Source: an uncultured Photobacterium sp. (GTDB lineage: Bacteria; Pseudomonadota; Gammaproteobacteria; Enterobacterales; Vibrionaceae). Taken from it: a stretch of DNA of 64,000 nt. The notes under the pieces are model-generated. The model made no database searches, was not told the DNA's origin, and saw nothing but the letters and a program-made list of their open reading frames with translations. Below, piece after piece: positions 1 to 9,311 of this stretch. A program made the translations under genes and the position numbers. The stretch covers positions 147,717 through 211,716 of the forward strand of contig NZ_CANMZV010000009.1 of assembly GCF_947502415.1 (NCBI RefSeq). Reading direction: 5' to 3'. Each line of letters begins with the position of its first letter. The first letter of the stretch is position 1.

Positions 1-448
1 GTGCCACCAATGCCGGTATTGCGCATAAAGCAGGATTCTGATCATCATCAGAGCCAGAATCGTCCGGCCAATCCTCTGGAGGAAGGGAGAACAAAGTCAG
101 CAACAAGGCTTTGGTTGGGCTATCAATATATCCGATGAATTCCCCGCCAGGGCCGAAGTAATCCAAGATCTGCTGCTGAATAGTGTGAGTATTTGTGTCT
201 GGCTGGCCAAGCAACCGAATGTAAAGAGCAAGCCACTCACCATAGGCCGTCAGCTCGCCCGCGGTCAGCTTGTCATGAGCATAATAACTATCCACACCCT
301 CATAGTGCGTGGCATCTGGTTCAATAAAGGGGAAATGAGGAAGATTGGCGAGCATACTGACTCGCTCGGGAGAGTATATCCAATGGGTCCCCATACTTGC
401 GGCATCCGCCACCAGAGCCCCCATCAAAGCCGCATAACGTTGCGCCAT
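1..448 (-). CDS. ADP-ribosylglycohydrolase family protein (partial; C-terminus beyond the window)
   Basis: The minus frame is open from an ATG at 448 to the window edge, giving the first 149 residues. The N-terminus reads MAQRYAALMGALVADAASMG followed by THWIY. The pattern GALVADAxxxGTHWIY is typical of the ADP-ribosylglycohydrolase/J1-crystallin family, whose active members remove ADP-ribose from targets with a binuclear magnesium centre. A purine-rich GAGGGCAGGGA sits just ahead of the ATG. The metal-binding C-terminal part is not in the window, so catalytic competence cannot be judged. It converges on no gene here and is separated from satP by a bidirectional terminator. Confidence 0.75.
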   Translation of the reverse strand, partial: MAQRYAALMGALVADAASMGTHWIYSPERVSMLANLPHFPFIEPDATHYEGVDSYYAHDKLTAGELTAYGEWLALYIRLLGQPDTNTHTIQQQILDYFGPGGEFIGYIDSPTKALLLTLFSLPPEDWPDDSGSDDDQNPALCAIPALVA

Positions 449-552
449 ATCCCTGCCCTCTTGCGGTAAAAAGACTGATCATAAGCTTATACCAATTTCG
501 GCAACGGTTTCGGAAACAGCGCAATTTCTGCCACCCGCTAAACTCCAGGTAT

Positions 553-583
553 AAAAAAACCTCGCCGAAGCGAGGTTTTTTTT
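553..583. terminator. Rho-independent terminator, bidirectional
   Basis: The stem CCTCGC/GCGAGG has a CGAA tetraloop, an A-run on the left and a T-run on the right. It lies just downstream of satP (minus strand) and can work in either direction. Confidence 0.85.
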
Positions 584-595
584 CAATCTGTCAGA

Positions 596-1186
596 TTAAG
601 CAGCAGCTTTCAGGCTTGCTTTATCTTTCTTCAGTTCACCAATAGGCAGAATAGTGCGGCCGTATTCGTTGTTCAGAACCTGAGCCATTGCGAAGTAAAT
701 CGCACTTGCGCCACAGATAATACCTTCAAAGCCAGCGATAGTACCGATTAGTTCGCTACCAGTGAAGTCGCGAGCAGCCAGCAGGAAGAAAAGAACTGTT
801 AGTGAAGCAAATACAAACTGCTTAGCACGTGGGTAGCATAGAGAACCGATGAACATGAAACCAGTGAATACACCCCATAGAAGCAGGTACCAGCCCATGA
901 AACCAGCAGGGCTTGCTGGAAGACCCATCTTAGGCATAACGATCAGACCAACAAGAGTCAGCCAGAACAGACCGTATGAAGTGAACGCTGTTGTACCGAA
1001 AGTGTCACCACGCTTGAAGCACATTGTGCCTACGATTACTTGGCTCAGGCCACCATAGAAAATACCCATAGCCAGGATCATGGAATCAATTGGGAAAAAA
1101 CCCGCATTGTGGATATTCAGAAGGATGGTAGTCATACCAAAACCCATTAGGCCTAGTGGCGCTGGGTTAGCTAGTTTCGTAGACAT
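596..1186 (-). CDS. satP: Acetate/succinate uptake transporter, GPR1/FUN34/YaaH family
   Basis: A 196-residue inner-membrane protein with about six hydrophobic segments. Near the N-terminus it carries NPAPLGLMGFGMTT, the NPAPLGL signature of the GPR1/FUN34/YaaH (SatP) family. Members import acetate and succinate. Length is normal for bacterial SatP (about 190 residues). The ATG at 1186 is preceded by AGGGGA at good spacing. It is monocistronic: a terminator follows and a 415-bp AT-rich leader precedes it. SatP is known by family; the exact substrate here is inferred. Confidence 0.88.
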   Translation of the reverse strand: MSTKLANPAPLGLMGFGMTTILLNIHNAGFFPIDSMILAMGIFYGGLSQVIVGTMCFKRGDTFGTTAFTSYGLFWLTLVGLIVMPKMGLPASPAGFMGWYLLLWGVFTGFMFIGSLCYPRAKQFVFASLTVLFFLLAARDFTGSELIGTIAGFEGIICGASAIYFAMAQVLNNEYGRTILPIGELKKDKASLKAAA

Positions 1187-1601
1187 TGAGGTCCCCTACA
1201 GGAGTAATTCAAAAAATATAATAAAAATTAAAAAATGGGTGCATTTCTAATGCGCGGCGAATTCTAATGGATGACGAAAAGCAAATCAATCCATAATCAG
1301 ACTAAAAATCGAGCAAAGACAAAAAAACCAAATTAGAGCTGTAATTTGTAAAGCATATTTGTGACCCAAAGGCTTGATAAATGTTAGAAAATGTAAGCCA
1401 CGCTAATTACAAAAAAAGATTAATCAGCAAAAAAATAAACATAAGCCACTGATTTTAAAATAGATAATCAAGACACAACACACCTGACTGCATATCTTTT
1501 TTTAATAAACACAAAAAAAGCAGCTTAACGCTGCTTTTTGTCCTAAACTGCAATACTTGCTAGTCAACTACGTCTGACAGTACCTACATCATTGTCCAGA
1601 C
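1187..1601. other. Gene-free AT-rich interval between satP and the lipoprotein gene
   Basis: About 415 bp, very AT-rich. It should hold the satP promoter on its left side and holds the terminator of the lipoprotein gene at 1513-1539. I saw no convincing CRP or other operator and no ORF. Confidence 0.6.
1513..1539 (-). terminator. Rho-independent terminator of the lipoprotein gene
   Basis: On the minus strand the stem AAAAAGCAGC/GCTGCTTTTT has a 5-nt loop and runs into a T-tract, downstream of the gene ending at 1602. Confidence 0.8.
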
Positions 1602-2843
1602 CTACTGAATATCTTGTGGCTCTTCCTGCTCGATAGCAACAGGTCGCCTCACTGAACTTTCCTGTGATTGAGCCTGAAAATCGAAATCCGGCTCAACACT
1701 GGTTGCCAGTTCGGCATTCAAATCACTTGGTTCAGCCTTTAGTTCCATTAACCGTGACTTAAGCTGAGCTATTTGTTTCTGTTGCACGGCAACCAAGTCC
1801 CGGAGTGATTCTACTTGTCCGCTTTCCTGAGATGGTTGCTCCGCCTTCGGATTACGAGACGCATATTGTTGGCGGGCTGCCATGACTTCTTGTGTAATTA
1901 ACGACGCCTGCTCTTTTAACGACTTGTCACGAAGGTCATTATCGTTAAGGGCCAGAGAGATCTGTAATAACTTGGCTTCGATATCCAAAATAAAGTTTTC
2001 ATATTCATCTTTACTTCGATCACGAAGTCCCTGAACTTCCTGCGCAATATGTTCGGCATGAGACAGCTCAAACTGGATCACTGATACCTTTTGCTCAATC
2101 TGGGTAAATGCGCGTGGCGAGCGCTCGATAAGTCCCTTTCCACTGGTGATTCCAGCTTCAACCCGAGCATAGCTGATTGGCGCATAATACTTAACATCTT
2201 TACGCTTCAAATCACGCAGGGCATCTTCCAGCGGTGAGATGAACGTTTTCTTGATCGTACGAACTTCCAGGCTATGTGCCCGCTCCAGAAACTCCTCCTG
2301 CTCTTCACCGGCATCACTCAACTCATCCTCTTCCACCAAATGGAACAACTTGGCATAAAATCGCGTTAACCTGACATACTCACTCCGATAATAATGCCGT
2401 GCATTTATCGAGTTCAGGTACGCCATTTGAGTGATCGCGGGTTCTAGTATCTCATCAGCAATTAGCTTCAAAGATTCAAGTTCAGAAAGCGTCTTTTCCA
2501 TGACATCAATTTCTTCATAGAAACGATCTAGGTAAGTTGAAGATGAAAAAAGCGAATAACTTTGAAATGCCTTGTCCGGTGTTTCTTTAAATTCTTGATA
2601 TATAGAATCTGCATTTTGCCAACTGGAAAATACCAATGCATATTTTTGAGGCGAATACACTTCCAGGTACTCAATCCCCTGCAGTTTCTTCTGCCAATCA
2701 CGATGTGCTGTCAAGGCCCCCTGATACACATTTTCCGTATTTATTTCCGATGAAACTCCCTCTTCACCTTCAGGTGTGCTCTGGCAGGCACTCAGTAAAG
2801 TAGCAAGACAGACAATACAAGCTACTTTGCCTATTTGTTTCAT
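1602..2843 (-). CDS. Coiled-coil lipoprotein of unknown function
   Basis: I do not recognise the family. The ATG at 2843 was chosen over the longer frame (start 2903) because it places a lipoprotein signal at the N-terminus: MKQIGKVACIVCLATLLSAC, with lipobox LLSAC and a Cys at residue 20. The product has 413 residues and should be lipid-anchored. After the signal it is highly charged and predicted helical, with long heptad-like stretches around residues 280-370 (VAVQQKQIAQLKSRLMELKA is one), then a Glu/Gln-rich tail. It stands alone between two non-coding stretches and has its own terminator. A scaffold or envelope role is possible but unsupported. Confidence 0.75.
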   Translation of the reverse strand: MKQIGKVACIVCLATLLSACQSTPEGEEGVSSEINTENVYQGALTAHRDWQKKLQGIEYLEVYSPQKYALVFSSWQNADSIYQEFKETPDKAFQSYSLFSSSTYLDRFYEEIDVMEKTLSELESLKLIADEILEPAITQMAYLNSINARHYYRSEYVRLTRFYAKLFHLVEEDELSDAGEEQEEFLERAHSLEVRTIKKTFISPLEDALRDLKRKDVKYYAPISYARVEAGITSGKGLIERSPRAFTQIEQKVSVIQFELSHAEHIAQEVQGLRDRSKDEYENFILDIEAKLLQISLALNDNDLRDKSLKEQASLITQEVMAARQQYASRNPKAEQPSQESGQVESLRDLVAVQQKQIAQLKSRLMELKAEPSDLNAELATSVEPDFDFQAQSQESSVRRPVAIEQEEPQDIQ

Positions 2844-3384
2844 ATTTATTTCCGCTGATATAAAAACACGACACTGAAGGAGAGCTAGCCAAAACCATGG
2901 CAAATAGCCCCTACTCTCATGTACCCGTATATAGCTGTCACCTTATTATTCCATCCTAGAATACAGCTGGTAAGCCTACGGTAAGTCAACATCCTGTCAG
3001 TTATGAGTAAATACTCAAACTCATTAGTTTATCTGACTCTTGTTGAGTTAAAAAGTTCTATATTATTGTTATTTAAGGCTATAGCCATTTATTTAATAAA
3101 ATTCTTAATAAATGGCCCAGCTTCCTTATTTAAGGTAGCCTTAATTTCAGAATCCTGTGCTGGATAGCCCAGGTACAGCCGACGACTATTCTTGCACATG
3201 CCCTTGCACAATAGGCTGCCCATTAAACTTTCGGATAGAGCTATGACAGAGAATCGTTTCAATCGTCAAGTTCATAGACATCCTTAATACAGAGCAAAAC
3301 CGTGGCGAAATTTCGCTCAATGTAACACAAATTCTCTGTATCTCGCACCCAGGTTCAACCAATCCTATAAATTATCTGGCCAAT
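2844..3384. other. Gene-free interval with a 9-bp inverted repeat
   Basis: About 540 bp without a credible ORF. It contains the repeat CCATTTATT/AATAAATGG (3085-3115, 13-nt loop) flanked by two copies of TTATTTAAGG. The right part must contain the lipoprotein promoter. Nothing else was identified. Confidence 0.5.
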
Positions 3385-4572
3385 CTATTGCAGGTGCGTG
3401 ATTGATGGCTGGCTAGTGCGACACTGTTCACACATTTGTTCTAGGATACTCACCAAGCGCTGCTTATTCAGCGGTAACGGGTTGCCTTTAATCGCATTAG
3501 ACAGCATCGCGTCTTCGGCCACCTCATCAAACATCACATCACAAAGGCCATATTCAGAGACAGGGGGCAGATTCAGCCGATTCAGCGTCCGCTTAGTCCA
3601 AAGAATACCATCAACAATTTCAGCATTCATTCTACCAGTCAAAATGCAAGCTAGTTGCCGATAACGGTTCAGCACATCCGCTCTGCCCGCCTCTCGGGCA
3701 GCCAGAACATTTTCCTGCATCACATACGGTGACAATTGAGCGGTGATCAAACCGTGATGAGCATTAAGACGACCACCAAGTGATGAGGCAAGACCATGGG
3801 CTGCGCCTAGCTTGGCATTCGCTAGTGCCATGCCGCCAAGCATGGCAGCGAATGACATATCAGAACGTGCCCGCGGGTCATCATCTTCACTAGCCGCCAG
3901 AATGGCACCGGCTAACCGTCTCAATCCCTCTTCACACACCATATCAGTAAGAGGATTCGGCTCGCCACAGACATAGGCTTCCATCAAATGACTAAAAGCA
4001 TCCATACCGCAACACCCCGTCATCACCGGATCCATACCATAAGTGAGGGTCGGGTCAACAATTGCCAAATCAGCCAACATATCGGGACTACGCAAGCTTA
4101 CTTTGACATTTTCCTGGGCAGAGCGCAGCACCGCATTTTTACTTACCTCAGAGCCTGTCCCGGCTGTCGTCGGTACCGCAATAAATGGAAGAGGTTTGGC
4201 TTGCAACGGCACATTACGTCCAATCACCTCAACGTAATCATAAACACTTCCCTGATTGGGGATCATCGCCGCCAATGCTTTTCCTGCATCAAGCACACTC
4301 CCCCCGCCAATAGCCAGCACCATATCCGGACGAAACTTACGTCCCATCGCCGCCATCTCCTCGATCATGGCAATCAAAGGCTCACCATGCACCGCTACTT
4401 GCTGATAACGCATGTTCTGCTGCTTGAGATAGCTGATCACAGGCTCTGCACGCTGATTGTCTTTTCCCGTCACCAGCAATACGCTATAGCCAAACTGATT
4501 GAGCAATGATAACGAATTATTCAAGGCCCCCTCACCGAATATAATCCGGGTAGACGTCATAAACTGAAACAT
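3385..4572 (-). CDS. Iron-containing alcohol dehydrogenase
   Basis: A 395-residue group III (iron-type) alcohol dehydrogenase, NAD(P)-dependent. The N-terminal Rossmann-like half has the dinucleotide motif AIGGGSVLDAGKALA near residues 95-110 and TTAGTGSEV near 145. The C-terminal helical half contains DAFSHLMEAYV and GAAHGLASSLGG..HHG, which supply the Asp and three His ligands for iron. The ATG at 4572 has GGAG five bases upstream; the longer frame lacks a site and adds non-homologous residues. No pathway partner is adjacent, so the substrate is unknown. Confidence 0.85.
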   Translation of the reverse strand: MFQFMTSTRIIFGEGALNNSLSLLNQFGYSVLLVTGKDNQRAEPVISYLKQQNMRYQQVAVHGEPLIAMIEEMAAMGRKFRPDMVLAIGGGSVLDAGKALAAMIPNQGSVYDYVEVIGRNVPLQAKPLPFIAVPTTAGTGSEVSKNAVLRSAQENVKVSLRSPDMLADLAIVDPTLTYGMDPVMTGCCGMDAFSHLMEAYVCGEPNPLTDMVCEEGLRRLAGAILAASEDDDPRARSDMSFAAMLGGMALANAKLGAAHGLASSLGGRLNAHHGLITAQLSPYVMQENVLAAREAGRADVLNRYRQLACILTGRMNAEIVDGILWTKRTLNRLNLPPVSEYGLCDVMFDEVAEDAMLSNAIKGNPLPLNKQRLVSILEQMCEQCRTSQPSITHLQ

Positions 4573-4885
4573 AGGTACTCCATTACACAACTGAATAATC
4601 TGATTATTATCATTGAGTGTGCATACAAGATTGTTCCTGATTTTGATTCTGAGCAACAATTTACCGAGAACACCGTATCCGCAAGTAAGAACAAGCCATG
4701 TATCACACTTTATATTTATCGGTATCCTTACTGTCGCCCTACATTATGACTTCCAACTCCTCTCTGTATTAATACAAGCAGGCCTCTGACAATCGGTTTT
4801 ATCTATCGCAACAAGAGATAAAACCCGCTTTCTCATCACGGCTGCCCAAGTTATAGTTATCACATCAGAATAAAGGAGAAAGATT
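4573..4885. other. Gene-free divergent promoter region (ADH / grxA)
   Basis: About 313 bp between two divergent genes. It must contain both promoters. I could not assign an OxyR site by eye. Confidence 0.5.
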
Positions 4886-5149
4886 ATGTTCGTTGTTATT
4901 TTCGGTCGCCCTGGTTGTCCATACTGTGTTCGAGCCAAAGAGCTAGCAGATACGCTAAAAGAAGAACGCGATGATTTTAACTACCGTTATGTTGATATTC
5001 ACGCCGAAGGTATCAGCAAGGCTGACTTGGAAAAAACTGTCGGTAAGCCGGTTGAAACAGTACCACAAATCTTTATCGATCAAGAGCATATCGGCGGCTG
5101 TACTGAGTTTGAAGCGTATGCAAAAGAAAACTTGGGGCTTTTCCAATAA
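4886..5149 (+). CDS. grxA: Glutaredoxin 1
   Basis: An 87-residue thioredoxin-fold protein with the redox motif CPYC at residues 11-14 (GRPGCPYC), the cis-Pro segment TVPQIFID and the glutathione-binding GGCTEF near residue 70. Length and motif order match GrxA, which reduces ribonucleotide reductase and other disulfides with glutathione. A strong AAGGAG lies before the ATG. It is a single gene with a hairpin downstream. NrdA/NrdB, its classical client, is encoded elsewhere in the window. Confidence 0.93.
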   Translation: MFVVIFGRPGCPYCVRAKELADTLKEERDDFNYRYVDIHAEGISKADLEKTVGKPVETVPQIFIDQEHIGGCTEFEAYAKENLGLFQ

Positions 5150-5170
5150 TTCTTTCATTAACAAAGTTTA

Positions 5171-5198
5171 AAGAAGGCTGACTTGCCAGCCTTCTTTG
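5171..5198 (+). terminator. Hairpin downstream of grxA
   Basis: The 10-bp stem AAGAAGGCTG/CAGCCTTCTT is followed only by a weak T-rich stretch. Confidence 0.65.
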
Positions 5199-5339
5199 AT
5201 ATTTTCCCCGTTTTGGGAGCAACCGAATAGATTGCGTTTTTTTTACCTTATTCGGTCAGATTTCAGTATAACCCTTGCTTAAAATCAGCTAGAATTTCAC
5301 AACTTTTATTGCTGTCACCCTTCTTCCGGAAATGTTGTT

Positions 5340-7022
5340 GTGAATATCGATGTCGCCGCCCTTCTTCATCAGAATGATATTCTGTTGCTCTTTGTCGTAC
5401 TTGCTGTTGGCCTCAGTATCGGAAAACTCCGAATTGCTAACCTCCAGTTAGGAAACTCCATCGGTGTTCTCATCACCGCCCTATTGTTTGGTAATGCCGG
5501 CTTCACCTTTGATACCGAAGCACTAAACATCGGCTTTATGCTCTTTATTTTCTGTGTCGGAATTGAAGCTGGCCCCAACTTTTTTGGTATCTTCTTCAAA
5601 GACGGGAAACATTACCTACTGCTGACTCTGGTTGTCCTGATATCTGCGATTATCATCACCCTGACAATGGCGCATAATCTAAACCTGGATCATGGTCTTG
5701 CAACTGGTTTGATGGCAGGCTCACTGACAGCCACACCTGTACTGGTCGGTGCAAAAGACGCCTTAAACAGCGGGCTTTCCGGCATTAATGATAGTTTCAC
5801 AATCCAGCAAATGGTCGACAGCCTGAGCGTCGGTTACGCCATGTCCTACCTGGTTGGCCTGGTTAGCCTGATTTTACTGGCCAAGCTAATGCCTAAGTTA
5901 CAAAAACAAGACCTCGCCGAATCATCGCAGCAAATTGCCCGCGAACGAGGGATCGGTGAAGTTGCCCAACGTAAGGTTTACCTGCCAATCATCCGTGCCT
6001 ACCGGGTCGGCCCGGAGTTAATCAACTGGATTGACGGCCGTAACCTGCGTGAGCTGGGTATTTACCGCCAGACAGGCTGCTATATTGAGCGTGTGCGACG
6101 CAACGGTATCCTAGCTAACCCGGATGGCGACGCAATTTTACAAGAAGGCGATGAAATTGCCCTGGTAGGCTACCCTGACAGCCATGCCCGATTAGATCCA
6201 AGCTTTAGAAACGGTAAGGAGGTTTTTGATCGTGACCTGCTCGACCTGCGAGTCGTTGAAGAGGAAATCGTGGTTAAAAATGACAGTATTGCCGGTAAGC
6301 GCCTGTCGGATCTGAACCTGTCGGAATACGGTTGTTTCCTGAACCGTGTTGTTCGCGCCCAAATCGAAATGCCGATGGACCACAATATCCTGCTTAACAA
6401 AGGGGATATCCTTCAGGTCAGCGGTGAGAAAAGCCGGGTTCTCGGCCTTGCGGAACGGATTGGTTTTATCTCCGTACATAGTCAGATTGCAGATTTACTG
6501 GCATTCTGCTGTTTCTTCATTATCGGCTTGCTGATTGGTGCGATCACCATGGCATTTGGTCAGATAGCCTTTGGACTAGGTAGTGCCGCAGGCCTGTTGC
6601 TGGCTGGTATTACCCTGGGTTTCCTGAGAGCAAACCACCCGACATTCGGGTATGTACCACAAGGTGCGCTGAACATGACCAAAGACCTCGGCCTGATGGT
6701 CTTTATGGTTGGTATCGGCTTAAGTGCAGGTTCGAATCTGTTTGACTCTCTTGCCCAAGTCGGTATGGCGGTGTTTGTCACCAGCCTGATGGTTAGCGTG
6801 ATCCCAGTGGTATTGGCTTACCTGTTCGGTGCCTATGTCCTGAAGATGAACCGGGCACTGCTATTTGGTGCCATCATTGGTGCCCGCACCTGTGCACCGG
6901 CGATGGACATGATCAACGAACACGCACGTAGTACTATTCCGGCACTCGGCTACGCTGGCACCTATGCAATTGCCAACGTTTTGCTTACGATTGCCGGTAC
7001 CCTGCTCATCATCCTCAATTAA
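5340..7022 (+). CDS. ybjL: YbjL-type putative transporter (aspartate:alanine exchanger family, two RCK_C domains)
   Basis: A 560-residue membrane protein, full length for YbjL. It has two blocks of about five transmembrane segments (residues 10-190 and 380-560) flanking two cytosolic RCK/TrkA-C-type domains, marked by [20 protein letters not shown] and by [12 protein letters not shown]. Conserved family segments are [12 protein letters not shown] and [12 protein letters not shown]. The GTG start at 5340 gives MNIDVAALL, matching the family N-terminus; the ribosome site is weak. The transported substrate of YbjL is not established. It is monocistronic. Confidence 0.9.
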   Translation: MNIDVAALLHQNDILLLFVVLAVGLSIGKLRIANLQLGNSIGVLITALLFGNAGFTFDTEALNIGFMLFIFCVGIEAGPNFFGIFFKDGKHYLLLTLVVLISAIIITLTMAHNLNLDHGLATGLMAGSLTATPVLVGAKDALNSGLSGINDSFTIQQMVDSLSVGYAMSYLVGLVSLILLAKLMPKLQKQDLAESSQQIARERGIGEVAQRKVYLPIIRAYRVGPELINWIDGRNLRELGIYRQTGCYIERVRRNGILANPDGDAILQEGDEIALVGYPDSHARLDPSFRNGKEVFDRDLLDLRVVEEEIVVKNDSIAGKRLSDLNLSEYGCFLNRVVRAQIEMPMDHNILLNKGDILQVSGEKSRVLGLAERIGFISVHSQIADLLAFCCFFIIGLLIGAITMAFGQIAFGLGSAAGLLLAGITLGFLRANHPTFGYVPQGALNMTKDLGLMVFMVGIGLSAGSNLFDSLAQVGMAVFVTSLMVSVIPVVLAYLFGAYVLKMNRALLFGAIIGARTCAPAMDMINEHARSTIPALGYAGTYAIANVLLTIAGTLLIILN

Positions 7023-7023
7023 G

Positions 7024-7046
7024 GTTAGGGGTCCCTAACTTTTTTC
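7024..7046 (+). terminator. Rho-independent terminator of ybjL
   Basis: Stem GTTAGG/CCTAAC followed by TTTTTT, two bases after the stop codon. Confidence 0.8.
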
Positions 7047-7083
7047 GATGCTGACTCATCAATCCTCCCTCTGAGTCAGCATC
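7047..7083. repeat. Perfect 12-bp inverted repeat
   Basis: GATGCTGACTCA and its exact complement TGAGTCAGCATC are separated by 13 nt, immediately after the ybjL terminator. No T-run follows, so it is not an ordinary terminator. It could be a protein-binding palindrome or an RNA stem. Confidence 0.7.
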
Positions 7084-7129
7084 TATTCAGTCCCTTCGCC
7101 TATAGTGAATATCAGTACAAGCACTTTTA

Positions 7130-7176
7130 GGCGAATATTGCCTATTAGCACACATTTAAGTTGCTGAATATTCGCC
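7130..7176. repeat. Perfect 10-bp inverted repeat upstream of phoP
   Basis: GGCGAATATT at 7130-7139 and AATATTCGCC at 7167-7176 are spaced by 27 nt, 57 bp before phoP. It is a candidate regulatory element. No canonical PhoP box (two GTTTA direct repeats) was found. Confidence 0.65.
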
Positions 7177-7232
7177 ACTCTCTTTGCTATTCAGTATATT
7201 AAATAGAAACATTTATTATTGGTAATCAAACT

Positions 7233-7907
7233 ATGCGTATTCTTATCGTCGAAGATGACCCTATTCTGAGTCACCACCTTAAATCGCAGCTAAGCGAGCT
7301 TGGTCATCAGGTTCAATGTGCCGGTACCGCAGAGGAAGGGCTTTTCTTTGCCCAGAACTACCCTAATGATGTAGCTATTGTAGATATCGGCCTTCCGGAT
7401 CGTGACGGCATAAGCATGATTAAAGATATTCGCAATAAGGGGCTTCGCCTGCCGATTCTGATCTTAACAGCCCGTTCTAACTGGCAAGACAAAGTCACCG
7501 GCCTTGAAGCCGGGGCTGATGATTACCTTGTCAAACCATTCCAAAAAGAAGAGATGGTCGCCCGCTTGAGTGCACTGGTACGCCGCAGTGCCGGTTTCGT
7601 CAAACCGGAAATGAGCGCTGGCGATATCCGTGTTGATCTATTAGCAAAGCAGGTGTTTATTGGAGAAAACCAGCTTGAGCTGACTGCCTTTGAATACGAT
7701 TTATTGGAATACCTGATGCGCCATAGCCGTCAGGTCGTCTCCAAGCAACGTCTGCTGGATGTTCTGTATGAAGATCAGGAAGGCGACCCAAATACCATCG
7801 AAGTGATGATCAGCCGTCTGCGCAAAAAATTCACAACTAACGGCCAGGAAAATCCGATTTCAACAATCCGTGGTCAGGGCTACATTTTCGAGTTACAAGC
7901 TCAATGA
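7233..7907 (+). CDS. phoP: PhoP-family response regulator
   Basis: A 224-residue OmpR/PhoB-type regulator. The receiver domain (1-120) has the acidic pair EDD at 7-9, phospho-acceptor Asp in VDIGLPDRDG near 51, the switch Thr in LTAR and Lys in VKPF. The DNA-binding winged helix (about 130-220) ends in TIRGQGYIFEL. The run WQDKVxGLxAGADDY is characteristic of PhoP. It overlaps phoQ by 4 nt (ATGA). PhoP proteins respond to low magnesium or cationic peptides. A related CarR/VprA-type regulator is the main alternative. Confidence 0.85.
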   Translation: MRILIVEDDPILSHHLKSQLSELGHQVQCAGTAEEGLFFAQNYPNDVAIVDIGLPDRDGISMIKDIRNKGLRLPILILTARSNWQDKVTGLEAGADDYLVKPFQKEEMVARLSALVRRSAGFVKPEMSAGDIRVDLLAKQVFIGENQLELTAFEYDLLEYLMRHSRQVVSKQRLLDVLYEDQEGDPNTIEVMISRLRKKFTTNGQENPISTIRGQGYIFELQAQ

Positions 7908-9247
7908 ACCAATTGCTCAAACCAAGACTACGCCGCCGAGTACTGGTTACCTCGGTAGCAATCATCGTCCTTATCACATCGGCCCTGGCAGGAGTTATCA
8001 ATCAGCTCTATAGCCAGAGCTATATGGCGGCCTACTCTTCGGATCTGGTAGCACAAATGCCAATGGTAGTAGCGCAACTTAACCGTGCCGGGCTGATCAA
8101 GGATGTCGACAAGTGGATTGACTCCGTCGATCCCTCCGACACCGATTACATGTCGGTTGTTTGCGATATGACAGATCATACCATTTGGTTATCTGATGAA
8201 GCGAAAGTGGCGAATATTGGCAATATCTGCAGTGAATTGCCTGATGATATCCCGGTCCCTACCCTAATAGAAACAAGCAATAAGCATAGTTACATTGCTT
8301 ATAATATGAGCCGGGACAGAGAAGGCAGGAAAAACTACCAGCTTGTTGTCCTGCGATCAGGCGAATCCTATCAGTCATCAATCAACCAGCTCCACAAGCG
8401 AACCACCTTCTATCTTGGACTCTTTGTCCTGATCGCTATTGCATTCCTGATCACCGCCTTCCACTGGAGTTTCCAGCCGCTGCGAAAATTGGCGGCACAG
8501 CTTAATCAGATGACTGACGCCAAACGTGAAAAACTGGATGACGACTTTCCGATGGAACTGCAGGATGTCACTCTGGCACTCAACCGTCTAATCCAAATCA
8601 GTAACGACCAGAAAGGACGTTACCGCCATGCGATGGATGATTTGGCCCATAGTCTGAAAACTCGACTGGCTGCTACCAATGCGCTGTTAGACGATAAAGA
8701 AATTTCACGGCCAGAGCTCAATCAGCGAATTATGGAGCAAATCAGCCAGATGGATGATTTGGTTCAATATCAGTTAAAACGAGCCATGATGGGCCAGCAA
8801 GGTCTGCAAAAAGATCAGACCGAACTCAAACCCGCTGTCGATAGCTTCAACCGTATGCTCAGTAAGGTATACAGTGATAAAGAGGTCAAGCTTGGCTACC
8901 ATTTCAACAGCTTGCTTAAACTGCCAATTAACCGCACTGACCTGATGGAGCTGCTTGGAAACCTGCTGGAAAACGCCTACCGCTTCTGTATCAGCGAAGT
9001 GCGGGTATGTGTTAATGAACTTAACGATTGCTTCTTGATCCGGATTGAAGATGACGGACCGGGGGTAAGCGAAAACATGCGTGAAGCTATTTTCCAACGT
9101 GGTGTCCGTGCCGATCAGCTTAATCCCGGACAAGGGATCGGCCTGTCAGTCTGCCATGAAATCATCAAGAGTTACCAAGGCACCATCCATGTCGAGACAG
9201 CCAAAATCGAAGGCGCAGCATTTGTGATCCGCTTGCCGAAACATTAA
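7904..9247 (+). CDS. phoQ: PhoQ-family sensor histidine kinase
   Basis: A 447-residue inner-membrane kinase. A TM helix at about 12-35 and a second at about 168-188 bracket a periplasmic sensor domain rich in Asp/Glu (for example DPSDTDYM and SELPDD), as expected for a divalent-cation or peptide sensor. HAMP follows. The H-box DDLAHSLKTRLAATNALL carries the phosphorylated His near 249 and closely resembles that of PhoQ. The ATPase has the N-box NLLENAYRF, the G1 box EDDGPGVS and G2 GQGIGLSV. It is translationally coupled to phoP and followed by a strong terminator. Confidence 0.85.
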   Translation: MNQLLKPRLRRRVLVTSVAIIVLITSALAGVINQLYSQSYMAAYSSDLVAQMPMVVAQLNRAGLIKDVDKWIDSVDPSDTDYMSVVCDMTDHTIWLSDEAKVANIGNICSELPDDIPVPTLIETSNKHSYIAYNMSRDREGRKNYQLVVLRSGESYQSSINQLHKRTTFYLGLFVLIAIAFLITAFHWSFQPLRKLAAQLNQMTDAKREKLDDDFPMELQDVTLALNRLIQISNDQKGRYRHAMDDLAHSLKTRLAATNALLDDKEISRPELNQRIMEQISQMDDLVQYQLKRAMMGQQGLQKDQTELKPAVDSFNRMLSKVYSDKEVKLGYHFNSLLKLPINRTDLMELLGNLLENAYRFCISEVRVCVNELNDCFLIRIEDDGPGVSENMREAIFQRGVRADQLNPGQGIGLSVCHEIIKSYQGTIHVETAKIEGAAFVIRLPKH

Positions 9248-9266
9248 AAGATATCCCTTCATTAAC

Positions 9267-9294
9267 AAAAAAACCGCCTTTCGGCGGTTTTTTT
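9267..9294. terminator. Bidirectional terminator between phoQ and fabV
   Basis: Stem AACCGCC/GGCGGTT with A-run and T-run, placed between convergent genes. Confidence 0.88.
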
Positions 9295-9311
9295 ATCAAA
9301 CTTGAATCCGA

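Noticed and set aside
1187..1601. CRP site upstream of satP
   Set aside because: A TGTGA occurs near 1360 but without a matching TCACA half at N6.
3988..4509. 173-codon + strand ORF inside the alcohol dehydrogenase gene
   Set aside because: Shadow frame antisense to a well-supported enzyme; no ribosome site.
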